DNA from: Desulfobulbaceae bacterium
GTDB taxonomy: Bacteria > Desulfobacterota > Desulfobulbia > Desulfobulbales > Desulfocapsaceae
DNA length: 64,000 bases
Reading direction: 5' to 3'
Assembly: GCA_009773475.1 (NCBI GenBank)
Contig: WSXV01000001.1
Location: 248,001 to 312,000 of the forward strand
Shown: positions 8,881-17,206 of the stretch, in pieces
Layout of the letters: every line of letters starts with the position of its first letter
Numbering within the stretch: the first letter of the stretch is position 1
Position numbers and translations under genes: made by a program
Notes under the pieces: model-generated
The model's input: the letters and a program-made list of their open reading frames with translations, nothing else
What the model was told of the DNA's origin: nothing
Database searches by the model: none

Positions 8881-8896
8881 GGTTTCTTCCCTTTCC

Positions 8897-8976
8897 TAAC
8901 CCCGATGAACGGGATAATTGCCTTTTACAGGTTATTTTATTGAAAAAACAAGAGAATAACCTGTAAGTCACTAAAG
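8897..8976 (-). other. stem-loop element E1 (dispersed structured family)
   Basis: Read on the minus strand: TTTAGTG, then a long stem with arms TTACAGGTTATT and AATAACCTGTAA around an A/T-rich loop, an AAAGGCA linker, then a small hairpin CCCGTTCATCGGGG followed by TTAG. The same order occurs at 29434-29517 with a different but still paired long stem, and shorter relatives occur at 25423-25461 and 35266-35287. It lies between the hybrid kinase stop and the response-regulator start, ending 17 bases before the regulator's ATG. It could be a leader RNA element, a processed terminator or a mobile palindrome. I do not recognise the family. Confidence 0.5.
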
Positions 8977-9196
8977 CGATGTGCAGGTCTTGCGACATTA
9001 TTATTGGGCTCAACCAGGATGTTAATCGCAAAAATCAAGGCCTCAACTTTCCTGATTCCTCATCAAAAGTGACTGTACATGACCGATAAGCAGTCATATT
9101 TGCCACAAGAGGTGGTGAAGATGCAACATTTTTCAGTGCATCCGCTTCTTTTTGGACATTAAACTCTAAAAAACAGGCAAGGGCAGGTTGCCCTCA
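8977..9196. other. intergenic, nothing recognised
   Basis: The rest of the 315-base gap between the hybrid kinase stop and the response-regulator start. Apart from the stem-loop element next to it, I see no reading frame with a ribosome binding site, no hairpin followed by a T-run and no clear promoter box. The base composition is more A/T-rich than in the flanking genes, as expected for a regulatory spacer. Confidence 0.35.
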
Positions 9197-11125
9197 CTAC
9201 TCTTTGTCATCCATCTGCTGGTAGTGAATCTTGACAGTGTCAAGATAGGCGGTAATCTTCTCAATCAGCTGTTCCGCCTGTACTTTGTCACTTTTTCCAG
9301 CCGCCTTCTCGAGGGCCTGGCAGAGGTCGCCGAGAAGGGTGAAGCCATACATCCAGGAAGTTCCCTTGACGCCATGGGCATGTTGCTTTAAGGCCTCCAT
9401 ATCGCCGGTGGCCAGGGTTTCGAGCATTTGTCTGGCGTCCTGTTTTTTATTGATCATGAACCGGGGGATGAGTTTTGCAATCTTCCGGTCAAGGATAACG
9501 TTGCCGTCGTTTTGTTTTGCCTTGCTACGCAAGGCTGGTACGTTGGCGTCGGGTCTGGCCTGGATCTGATCGCTGAGCTTGAGATGGGTGGCGATGGTCT
9601 CGATCAGTTTCGATTTTTTTATCGGTTTGGTGAGAAAGTCACTACATCCCGCATCCAGGCATTTTTTCTTGAAACGGATAAAGGCGTGGGCGGTGAGGGC
9701 GATGATCGGCACTGGCTGGCGATGTCGAGTCTGTTCCCATTGGCGGATTTTCCGGGTGGCCTCATAGCCGTCCATGATCGGCATCTCAATATCCATAAGG
9801 ATCAGGTCGCAAGGTTTGGCACAGAATGCCTTGACCGCTTGCTGGCCATTTCCCGCCGTTGTCAGGCTAAACGGGGTGTTTTTCAGGTAGAGGCGAATCA
9901 GGTTGCAGTTATCCTTGTTGTCATCGACGAGAAGGATGCGGGCGCTTCGCAATAGTTCGCAGCTGGGCGGCTGGATCGTACTGATTGCGGGCGGTGCCGA
10001 CAAGGCTTGGTGGAAGGGAATGCTGAAGAAAAAGGTGGAGCCGCTTCCCGGTTGGCTGTTCAGCCAGATCCGACCCTGCATAATGCCCAGGAGCTTTTGG
10101 CAAATGGTCAGGCCCAGGCCGGTGCCGCCGTATTTTCGGGTGGTGAGGGAGTCCGCCTGGGTAAAACTGTCGAAGATCAGTTGCTGTTTTTCGGTCGGAA
10201 TGCCGATGCCGGTATCCTTGATCGCAAAAAGCAGTTCCGGTTTTGGCTGGTCGGGGCCGTTGATTGAGATGGTGATCTCAACCTGTCCGTTGCGGGTGAA
10301 TTTTACCGCATTGCCCACCAGGTTAAGGAGGATTTGCCGCAGCCTGGTGGGATCGCCGTTAAGGTACAGCGGCACATCCTCGTCGATGTGGGCCTTGATC
10401 GTGGTCTCCTGTTCATTGGCGCGCAGGGAAACCATGGTGATGGCGGATTCCAGAAGGGTGGGGAGGTCAAAATCGATGGCCTCCAGTTCGGTCTGGCCGG
10501 CCTCAATCTTTGAAAGGTCGAGGATATCGTTGATGATTTCGAGCAGGCTCTCGCCTGCTGTGCGGAAGATACGGACATATTCCCGCTGCTCCTCCGAGAG
10601 AGTGGTTTCGGCTAACACCTCGGCCATGCCGATGATTGAGTTGAGCGGGGTTCGGATCTCATGACTCATGGAGGCCAGGAATTCACTCTTGGAACGGCTG
10701 GCATCGAGGGCCAGGCGACTCAGCCGCTTGTTTTCAAGCAGGGTGTCGTGCAAGTGGATATGGGTTTTGACCCTGGCCAGCAGTTCCTGTTGATTGAAGG
10801 GCTTGATGATATAGTCCTGACCGCCGGCGTCAAAGCCCTTGACGATGTCGGTCTGCTGGGAAAGGGAGGTGAGAAAGATGACCGGGATATCTTGATATTT
10901 CGGGTTTTTTTTCAGCTTGCGACAGAAGGAGAAGCCGTTCATGCCGGGCATCATAACATCAAGAAGAATGATATCCGGGGCCAGGGTACGGAGCAGCTTG
11001 ATCGTCTCTTCCGCACAGGAGCTGAACACGACCTTATATTCAGCCTTTTCCAGGATGAAAACCAGCATCGTCCGGGTGACATTGTTGTCGTCAATGAGGA
11101 GAACTGTGTGGACGGGAGTCGCCAT
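9197..11125 (-). CDS. hybrid histidine kinase: REC-HisKA-HATPase-REC-HPt
   Basis: 642 residues from ATG at 11125; an in-frame ATG at 11194 would add 23 residues, and neither has a strong ribosome binding site. Domain order: N-terminal receiver with phosphoacceptor Asp56; HisKA with SHEIRTPLN (His155); HATPase with DTGIGI and GGTGLGL boxes; second receiver with a LMDIEMP segment; and a C-terminal HPt domain with HGVKGTSW (His584). There is no membrane segment or sensor domain, so the kinase is cytoplasmic. The N-terminal receiver probably receives input from another kinase, and the HPt could pass phosphate on, for example to the lone receiver protein downstream. Confidence 0.93.
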   Translation of the reverse strand: MATPVHTVLLIDDNNVTRTMLVFILEKAEYKVVFSSCAEETIKLLRTLAPDIILLDVMMPGMNGFSFCRKLKKNPKYQDIPVIFLTSLSQQTDIVKGFDAGGQDYIIKPFNQQELLARVKTHIHLHDTLLENKRLSRLALDASRSKSEFLASMSHEIRTPLNSIIGMAEVLAETTLSEEQREYVRIFRTAGESLLEIINDILDLSKIEAGQTELEAIDFDLPTLLESAITMVSLRANEQETTIKAHIDEDVPLYLNGDPTRLRQILLNLVGNAVKFTRNGQVEITISINGPDQPKPELLFAIKDTGIGIPTEKQQLIFDSFTQADSLTTRKYGGTGLGLTICQKLLGIMQGRIWLNSQPGSGSTFFFSIPFHQALSAPPAISTIQPPSCELLRSARILLVDDNKDNCNLIRLYLKNTPFSLTTAGNGQQAVKAFCAKPCDLILMDIEMPIMDGYEATRKIRQWEQTRHRQPVPIIALTAHAFIRFKKKCLDAGCSDFLTKPIKKSKLIETIATHLKLSDQIQARPDANVPALRSKAKQNDGNVILDRKIAKLIPRFMINKKQDARQMLETLATGDMEALKQHAHGVKGTSWMYGFTLLGDLCQALEKAAGKSDKVQAEQLIEKITAYLDTVKIHYQQMDDKE

Positions 11126-11260
11126 GGCACGAACAAAGGGGTGATGGTGAATGGTTATTCTTTCAATGATATTGTATAAACCTACCATATGCATTGAGAG
11201 AATGAAATCTTTCCGTGCAGCCTTCTAACCTTGAAGGCGGTCAATGATAATGGAGGGTGT

Positions 11261-12025
11261 ATGAAATCAGTTGATGAGGGTGTTGAGTGCTGCCAAAACA
11301 AGGCAAAAAGGGCCGGGAAATCCATTCACTGGCTCCAGCATGTGGAGTTTGAGGGGCTGGGCAGCATGGAAACGTGGGCACGGCAGCACGGCCATGACCT
11401 GAGCCGGACCCGTCTTTTTGCCGGTGATCCCTTTCCGGAGGTGGCTGGCATTGACCTGCTCATCGTTATGGGCGGGCCCATGGGGGTGCATGATGAAGAG
11501 CAATACCCATGGCTTGGCGAAGAGAAGGGATTTTTGCGCAGGGTGATTGCAGCGGGGACACCGGTGCTTGGGATTTGCCTGGGGGCGCAGCTTCTGGCCG
11601 ATGTCCTGGGAGCCGAGGTCATGGCCAACGGAGAAAAAGAGATTGGCTGGTTCCCGGTTGAGCGGGCGGAGGAGGTGGAGGCAGGAGCTGTTCCGGAGGC
11701 GTTAGCCAGAATTCTGCCCAGGCGCCAAACAGTGTTTCACTGGCACGGAGACACCTTTACTCTGCCGGAAAAGGCGGTGCGGCTTTATTCCAGCGCCGCC
11801 TGTCTGAACCAGGCCTTTTCCCTCGGCCGGGTTATCGGTCTGCAGTTTCACCTTGAGACCACCCCGGCTGGTGTTGCCGCCCTGGTGGAAAACTGCCGCT
11901 CGGAGCTGACAGCGGCCCCCTGGATCCAGAGCGAGGAGGAGCTTGTGGCTGGTGGCGAAGGCTTTGCAGAGATCAATGTCTTGATGGAGGGGCTCCTTGA
12001 GTATCTCGTCGACCAAGGGGAATGA
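11261..12025 (+). CDS. class I glutamine amidotransferase-like protein
   Basis: 254 residues from the ATG at 11261, which has GGAGGG four bases upstream. The fold is that of the GATase1 group related to GMP synthase amidotransferase domains: a VMGGPMGV segment (oxyanion strand, about 69-76), the nucleophile elbow GICLGAQ with Cys106, and a C-terminal QFHLE segment providing the catalytic His and Glu. It stands alone without a synthetase domain. Such proteins may hydrolyse gamma-glutamyl compounds or act as peptidases. The precise substrate is unknown. It is transcribed convergently with the zinc-type ABC genes. Confidence 0.85.
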   Translation: MKSVDEGVECCQNKAKRAGKSIHWLQHVEFEGLGSMETWARQHGHDLSRTRLFAGDPFPEVAGIDLLIVMGGPMGVHDEEQYPWLGEEKGFLRRVIAAGTPVLGICLGAQLLADVLGAEVMANGEKEIGWFPVERAEEVEAGAVPEALARILPRRQTVFHWHGDTFTLPEKAVRLYSSAACLNQAFSLGRVIGLQFHLETTPAGVAALVENCRSELTAAPWIQSEEELVAGGEGFAEINVLMEGLLEYLVDQGE

Positions 12026-12100
12026 TGCTGACAGGTTGATTTCTGTCCCCTCAATTCGCGATCCCAAGGGCACCCCTGTCTCCGTTTGCCGCCCTTCTCT

Positions 12101-12949
12101 CTATCCCAGCCTGCTCTTCAGTCCTTTGCCGATAATCACGAGCAGGTAAAAAAAGCCGGACAGCATGACGATGGTGGGGCCGCTGGGCAGGTCGAGGACA
12201 TAGCTCAGGGACAGGCCGCCTGCCACTGAAACCATGCCGAGCAGGGTGGCGATCAGCATCATCTGCCAGAGCCGGGCGCTGAAATGGGAGGCGGTGGCGG
12301 CAGGCAGGGTAAAGAGGGCGATGACCATGACGATGCCCACCACCCGCACCATGAGGACAATGGTCAGGGCGGTAAGACAGAGCAGGAGCAGGGTGTAGAG
12401 CTCGGTTTTGATGCCGCGCAGACGAGCGAACTCCTCATCAAAGCAGGCGGCGATCATCCGGTTATAGCTGAGGACGCCAAGACCGATGACAATCACGTCG
12501 AGGGTGGCAATGGTGATCAGATCCTGGGCGGTGATCATCAGGATATTGCCGAAGAGATAGCTCATGGGATCAATATAGCCGGGGGTTTTGGCGATGAAGA
12601 TGATGCCCGCGGCCATGCCCAGGACCCAGATGGCGCCGATCACTGAATCCACCCGCTCGCGTGAATGCTGGCTGATCAGGCCGATGATCAGGGCGGCGGC
12701 AATGGCGGTGACAATGGCGCCCAGCATCGGGGTCAGCCAGAGTAGTCCGAAGTGGACCTGACAGTAGAGGGCGGCGCCGATCCCGCCCAGGACGCAGTGG
12801 GCAATGGCGCCGGCCAGATAGGTCATCCGCTTTGCCACCACATAGGTGCCGATGATGCCGAAGGCCGGGGCGGCCAGGAGTCCCGCGAAAAGGGCGTAGC
12901 GGAGAAAAACCATGTTGGGGTCGATAAGGGCGTTAAAGTAGGCCAGCAT
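12101..12949 (-). CDS. znuB: zinc/manganese-type ABC transporter permease (ZnuB-like)
   Basis: 282 residues from ATG at 12949. It is very hydrophobic, with about eight membrane segments spread along its length. A segment of the type VAKRMTYLAGAIAHCVLGGIG (written here in part) near residue 40 matches the metal ABC-3 permease family, which pairs with ZnuC/MntB-type ATPases. The start overlaps the ATPase gene by 17 bases. The expected role is uptake of Zn2+ or Mn2+ across the inner membrane. A periplasmic binding protein gene (ZnuA) is not seen anywhere in the window, so it must be elsewhere, or the pair borrows one. Confidence 0.85.
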   Translation of the reverse strand: MLAYFNALIDPNMVFLRYALFAGLLAAPAFGIIGTYVVAKRMTYLAGAIAHCVLGGIGAALYCQVHFGLLWLTPMLGAIVTAIAAALIIGLISQHSRERVDSVIGAIWVLGMAAGIIFIAKTPGYIDPMSYLFGNILMITAQDLITIATLDVIVIGLGVLSYNRMIAACFDEEFARLRGIKTELYTLLLLCLTALTIVLMVRVVGIVMVIALFTLPAATASHFSARLWQMMLIATLLGMVSVAGGLSLSYVLDLPSGPTIVMLSGFFYLLVIIGKGLKSRLG

Positions 12950-13778
12950 GGGAGTGCCCCCGTTCGGAACAGCATTGATCGTGAATAACCATGCGGACGT
13001 CCCCGCCATACATCTCCCGGATTACCTCGCCGGTGAGCTCGGTGGTGGGATGGATTCTGACCTGGTGATTGACGCAGAAAACCCGGCCCACCACCTGCGA
13101 GACAAAGCCGAGGTCATGGGAGACGGTGAGCACGGTGACCCTGTGGGCCAGCTCTTTGAGGATCTCGAAAAACTGGAGATGGGCGGCCGGGTCGACATTG
13201 GCGGTGGGTTCATCGAGGAGCAGGATCTCCGGTTCACAGACCAGGGCCCGGGCAATGAGAATGCGCTGGCGCTGACCGCCGGACAGGCTGTTGAAGGAGC
13301 GATCGGCCAGATCATCCACCGCCAGTTCGGCCATGGTCTCATGGGCGATGCGCCGGTCTTTGGCGCTATACCGCCACAGGCCCATGGAGCTGGCCCGTCC
13401 CATGAGCACCACATCCATGACCGATACCGGAAAGGAGGGGTCGTACTGAAGATGCTGGGGCATGTAGCCGATCTTGGGCCGCGCCAGGTGCGGGGTGGTC
13501 CCCAATACCCGGATGGTGCCGCTCTGGGGGGTGAGCAGTCCCAGGATCAGTTTGAGCAGGGTTGATTTTCCGCCGCCATTGGGGCCGACCAGGGCGATGG
13601 CGTCAAGTCTCTGAATGGTAAAAGAGACGTCCGTGAGAATGGGGATCTCGCCGTAAGAAAAGCAGAGCTGGTCGCACTGGATAACCGGAATAGCGGAAGG
13701 AGGTGGAAGTTGTATTGGTTTCAAGGGGGTATCAGGGAGAAGGAAATGAGTCTTGGAGCTGAACTGAACAATGAACAA
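12933..13778 (-). CDS. znuC: zinc/manganese-type ABC transporter ATPase (ZnuC-like)
   Basis: 281 residues if the TTG at 13778 is the start. No ATG exists in frame before the conserved domain, so the start is uncertain; homology begins near residue 33. It has Walker A GPNGGGKST, the signature LSGGQRQR, Walker B LLLDEPTANVD and the switch VSHD. The sequence GYMPQHLQYDPSFPVSVMDVV is shared with metal-uptake ATPases (first 20 residues suffice to see it). The last 26 residues are rich in His and Cys (HDQCCSERGHSHAG), which may bind or sense metal. It works with the overlapping permease gene. Confidence 0.85.
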   Translation of the reverse strand: MFIVQFSSKTHFLLPDTPLKPIQLPPPSAIPVIQCDQLCFSYGEIPILTDVSFTIQRLDAIALVGPNGGGKSTLLKLILGLLTPQSGTIRVLGTTPHLARPKIGYMPQHLQYDPSFPVSVMDVVLMGRASSMGLWRYSAKDRRIAHETMAELAVDDLADRSFNSLSGGQRQRILIARALVCEPEILLLDEPTANVDPAAHLQFFEILKELAHRVTVLTVSHDLGFVSQVVGRVFCVNHQVRIHPTTELTGEVIREMYGGDVRMVIHDQCCSERGHSHAGLL

Positions 13779-13885
13779 TAACGAATGAACGCCACACTAT
13801 TCCTTTTCCCTGTTTTTTTCAACGAGAACTCTTCAGCGAAGGCGACAGGAAGAGCGGCAGGGGCCGTGTTGAGGGGGAGAACTTC

Positions 13886-13913
13886 TTGACTTGTCCCTTC
13901 TAAGTCTTATAAA
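13886..13913 (+). promoter_or_regulatory. sigma-70-like promoter for the coiled-coil gene
   Basis: TTGACT (13886-13891) and TATAAA (13908-13913) are separated by 16 bases. Transcription would start near 13920, leaving a leader of about 75 bases before the gene at 13998. It is the best sigma-70-type match I noticed in the window and lies in a gene-free stretch, which supports it. It is not experimentally shown. Confidence 0.5.
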
Positions 13914-13997
13914 CTCCTGATACAGGATTTGATTCCCGATTTATTGGGGATTTTTTAGAAAGAGCATTTTTAACCGTAACCTAAGGAGAGAGTCACC

Positions 13998-14273
13998 ATG
14001 GAAGAGCAGAACGAACAGAAAGAAATTGAGACCTTTATGCAGAAACTCGAACGGCAGCGCGATGAGCTGTTGCTCCAGATTCATCTGGCCAAGGCCGAAG
14101 CCAAGGAAGAATGGGAATCGGCCGAAAAGAAATGGGATCATCTGAAAGCCAAGACCCCGGCGGTGGCCAAAGAGGGTGGTGAGAGCTTGAAGGATCTTGG
14201 GGCGGCGGTGAAGTTGGTGGGTGAAGAGCTTATGCGCAGTTACGAGCGCATCAAGAAGACCATCGAGAAGTAA
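13998..14273 (+). CDS. small charged coiled-coil protein, function unknown
   Basis: 91 residues, with an AAGGAGAG ribosome binding site. It is almost entirely helical and highly charged: a first heptad-like segment (about 5-50) rich in Glu/Lys/Gln, a short GG break near 63-64, and a second helix ending in KKTIEK. It has no signal peptide or hydrophobic segment. Small proteins like this are often stress- or envelope-associated, but nothing here shows that. It has its own promoter upstream and a strong terminator 40 bases after its stop, so it is a single-gene unit, probably well expressed. Confidence 0.75.
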   Translation: MEEQNEQKEIETFMQKLERQRDELLLQIHLAKAEAKEEWESAEKKWDHLKAKTPAVAKEGGESLKDLGAAVKLVGEELMRSYERIKKTIEK

Positions 14274-14316
14274 TGAAGTCTTAAATATGGTGATGCCGGG
14301 ATTGGGCTGATACCGG

Positions 14317-14345
14317 GGGCCGTGCCGCATGGGCGGCCCTTTTTT
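14317..14345 (+). terminator. rho-independent terminator of the coiled-coil gene
   Basis: Stem GGGCCG / CGGCCC with an 11-base loop, followed directly by six T residues. It lies 43 bases after the stop of the small coiled-coil gene and 24 bases before the start of the next gene. That gene must therefore have another promoter or be read through. Confidence 0.8.
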
Positions 14346-14368
14346 CTGCCCGCTGAACGGCAACAAAA

Positions 14369-15922
14369 ATGGGATATAAAACAATTACCGTCAAACTGCC
14401 GCCTGATTACTCCCAGGCGGAGTTACTGGCCCAGGTGGCCAAGGCCGAAGGCTTACGTGATTTTTCCGTGCAGATTGGCCATCAAAGCCTGGATGCCCGG
14501 AAAAAAAGCAATATTCACTGGCTGGTGCAGCTTGCTGTCCTCTCGCCAGAACTGGCCGGAGAATCGCCGTCCTTCGCCGCTCCCTTGCAGATCCCTTCGC
14601 GAACGAGAAGGGAAAAGGCTCTGGTGGTAGGCAGCGGCCCGGCGGGTTTCTTTGCCGCCCTGGTTTTGCAGAAGGCGGGTTTTGCCACCACCCTGATTGA
14701 ACGGGGGGCCGAGGTCCGCAAGCGGGAGGCCGGGATTCAGGCCTTCGAGCAGAGCGGCGTCTTTGATCCTTTCGGCAATTATGCCTTTGGCGAGGGCGGG
14801 GCCGGGACCTTCTCCGATGGCAAGCTGACCTCGCGCACCAAAAATATCTCGCAGGAGAAGACCTTTATCCTGGAGAGCTATGTCCAGGCCGGGGCGCCGC
14901 CGGAAATTCATTATCTGGCTCGCCCCCATCTTGGAAGCGATAATCTCAAGGTGATGGTTGCCAACCTGCGCGCCGAGTTCATCCGGATTGGCGGCACCAT
15001 GTTGTTTGAGACCATGCTCACCGACCTGCAGGTGGAAAAGGGCAGGGTTGTGGCGGCGCTCATTGAGCGGGGAGGTGGGCAGGAGCTTATCGAGGCCGAT
15101 CAGTATGTGATTGCGCCGGGCCATTCCGCCCATGAGACCTGCCGGATGTTGATGGCCCGGGGGGTTGCCTTCCGGCCTAAGAATTTCGCCATCGGCTGCC
15201 GGGTGGAGCATCCCCAGGCCATCATCAATCTGGCCCAGTGGGGCCGGGAAACATTGCCCGGGGTCAAGGCGGCGGAGTATCGACTGACTTCCAAAGGAGA
15301 TGGTCACCTGCCGGTTTACACCTTCTGCATGTGTCCCGGCGGAATGGTGGTGCCGGCCACGGCCTATGCCGAGAGCAATATCGTCAACGGCATGAGCCTT
15401 TATCGCCGCGATGGCGGGTTTGCCAATGCCGCCTGTGTGGCGGGCCTCAGCCTCAACCAGCTTCTGGGTCGGGAGGTCAGCGCCCTTGAGTCCCTGGACT
15501 GGCTGGGTTCCCTTGAACGATCTTTTTATGAGTATGGCGGCGACTATCGTGCCCCTTGCTGCCGTATCGCCGACTTTATCCATGGCAAGGCATTGCCGGA
15601 GGGCACCGCCAAAATCCAGTCCAGTTACCCTCTAGGGCTGAATCCTGCCCCCCTCTGGGAGCTGCTGCCAAGTGCGGTGAGCGCGACGCTCCGGGAGGGT
15701 TTGAAGGAGTTCTGCCGCAAGGTCAGAGGGTTTGAAACCGGCCTGATCATGGGGCTTGAGAGTAAAACCTCGGCCCCCATCCAGGTGTTGCGTGAGGATG
15801 ACGGACGCTGCTGCGGCTTTGAAAACCTCTATCTGGCCGGAGAAGGCAGCGGCTATGCCGGAGGCATTATCTCCAGCGGCACCAGCGGCATCAAGGCCGC
15901 ACAGCGTATTGCCGGGGCCTGA
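14369..15922 (+). CDS. COG2509-type FAD-dependent dehydrogenase
   Basis: 517 residues. An N-terminal domain of about 80 residues (ferredoxin-like, seen in this family) precedes a Rossmann FAD site GSGPAGFFAALVL at 88. A glycine-rich YAFGEGGAGTFSDGKL segment and a YVIAPGHSAHET segment follow, all typical of the uncharacterised COG2509 NAD(FAD)-dependent dehydrogenases. A C-terminal GEGSGYAGGI segment (about residue 490) closes the FAD fold. The protein is predicted soluble, and its physiological substrate is not known. It starts only 24 bases after a terminator and lacks a clear ribosome binding site, so the start is not certain. Confidence 0.8.
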   Translation: MGYKTITVKLPPDYSQAELLAQVAKAEGLRDFSVQIGHQSLDARKKSNIHWLVQLAVLSPELAGESPSFAAPLQIPSRTRREKALVVGSGPAGFFAALVLQKAGFATTLIERGAEVRKREAGIQAFEQSGVFDPFGNYAFGEGGAGTFSDGKLTSRTKNISQEKTFILESYVQAGAPPEIHYLARPHLGSDNLKVMVANLRAEFIRIGGTMLFETMLTDLQVEKGRVVAALIERGGGQELIEADQYVIAPGHSAHETCRMLMARGVAFRPKNFAIGCRVEHPQAIINLAQWGRETLPGVKAAEYRLTSKGDGHLPVYTFCMCPGGMVVPATAYAESNIVNGMSLYRRDGGFANAACVAGLSLNQLLGREVSALESLDWLGSLERSFYEYGGDYRAPCCRIADFIHGKALPEGTAKIQSSYPLGLNPAPLWELLPSAVSATLREGLKEFCRKVRGFETGLIMGLESKTSAPIQVLREDDGRCCGFENLYLAGEGSGYAGGIISSGTSGIKAAQRIAGA

Positions 15923-16060
15923 TCTGGGCAAGCCTTGAGGGAAATGGCGGTTTTTTTTCTCGCTCCTGCAATACCAAAGACTCATGTTCTGAAGCATTGC
16001 AACTTTTTGATTTGCAATGGCTTAATTCATTTTCTTGATTCACGGAGAGGAGACGCGGCG

Positions 16061-17206
16061 ATGACGCTCAGCAATGACAGTATGACTCCAGGCCTTCATG
16101 TCCGGCAGGGGTACTCAACCAATACCGATGCAAATGAAGCGGTGAGGGAGTTGGCAGCTCAAATCGATCAGCCAGGGAGCAAAATGTGCTTGGCGTTTTT
16201 CTCCGATGAGTATGATCGACAGGAGCTTAGCCGTGCCTTGGCGGAACATTTGCCGGGCCCGGTGATAGGGTGCACCACCGCCGGGCAACTTTCATCCGTC
16301 GGATTTCAACGCGGCGGCATAAGCGGAATTACTTTGGCCAGTGACCAACTGATTGCCATCCCTTACCTCATTCATCCGCTTTCCTCCCTCCTTGAGCAGG
16401 TGGAAAAAATTGCCGCAGATGTCCAGGATAGGATTGATCGTTCCGGAATGCGCGCCTTTGGGCTGCTGCTGGTGGACGGTTTGTCGGCTCAGGAGGAGTT
16501 GTTGACCGCCTCGTTGTACCGAGCCTTAGGTGAAGTGTCGATTATTGGTGGCTCTGCCGGTGATATGTTGAAGTTCCAACAGACTTTTGTCTACCATGAA
16601 GGCCAATTATTGCGTGATGCGGCGATCTTTACCCTGTGCCTCACCTCTTTGCCGTTTCGTGTCTTTAAGCTTCAGCATTTTCTCCCCACAACCACAAGGC
16701 TTTTTGTAACCGAGGCTGAACCTGAGAAACGTCTTGTCCGGGAAATCAACGGGGAGCCTGCAGTGAAGGCATATGCCAGGCTCATTGATACTCCGGTTGC
16801 GGAACTGAATGCCGCTGTCTTCTCCCAGCATCCCTTGATGCTGCGTATCGGAGACGATTATTATATACGATCGATCGCCGGTGTCGAAGCGGATGGATCC
16901 TTGAAGTTTTTCTGTGCCATCGACCGAGGGCTTGTTCTCACCATAGGCGAAGGGTATTCAGCCCAAGAAGCTTTTGCGAAAAATTTCCAAAAAATCAAAC
17001 AAGAAATCGGTGAACCGGCTGTGATTATCGGCTGTGATTGTATTCTCAGGCGCCTTGAGATGGAGGCGCGCGGAATTGACGAAAATATCGGCCAACTGAT
17101 GAGCCAAAACAAAATTTTTGGTTTCAGCACCTATGGTGAGCAGTTCAATTCCCTCCATGTCAACCAGACCTTCACAGGAGTCGCCATAGGGGGGCATAAG
17201 AGATGA
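16061..17206 (+). CDS. FIST-domain sensory protein
   Basis: 381 residues from ATG at 16061, which has GGAGAGGAG upstream. It shows the FIST_N pattern (an AFFSDEYD segment, then GPVIGCTTAGQLSS and an IIGGSAGD segment) and FIST_C (YYIRSI, LTIGEGYS, IIGCDCILRRLE and a FGFSTYGEQF segment). FIST domains are predicted to bind small ligands such as amino acids and are usually linked to signalling proteins. Here the gene overlaps the next, a histidine kinase, by four bases (ATGA). The FIST protein is therefore the probable sensor subunit of a split kinase. It has no membrane segments. Confidence 0.88.
   Translation: MTLSNDSMTPGLHVRQGYSTNTDANEAVRELAAQIDQPGSKMCLAFFSDEYDRQELSRALAEHLPGPVIGCTTAGQLSSVGFQRGGISGITLASDQLIAIPYLIHPLSSLLEQVEKIAADVQDRIDRSGMRAFGLLLVDGLSAQEELLTASLYRALGEVSIIGGSAGDMLKFQQTFVYHEGQLLRDAAIFTLCLTSLPFRVFKLQHFLPTTTRLFVTEAEPEKRLVREINGEPAVKAYARLIDTPVAELNAAVFSQHPLMLRIGDDYYIRSIAGVEADGSLKFFCAIDRGLVLTIGEGYSAQEAFAKNFQKIKQEIGEPAVIIGCDCILRRLEMEARGIDENIGQLMSQNKIFGFSTYGEQFNSLHVNQTFTGVAIGGHKR

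Noticed and set aside
8897..8976. E elements as cyclic-di-GMP (GEMM) riboswitches
   Set aside because: The GGGGTT string recalls the 3' part of GEMM RNAs, but the GEMM tetraloop receptor stems and the conserved AAAGCC/CACGCAAAG part are absent.
14453..15583. 376-codon open frame on the minus strand
   Set aside because: It is antisense to the COG2509 flavoprotein, whose FAD motifs are intact.
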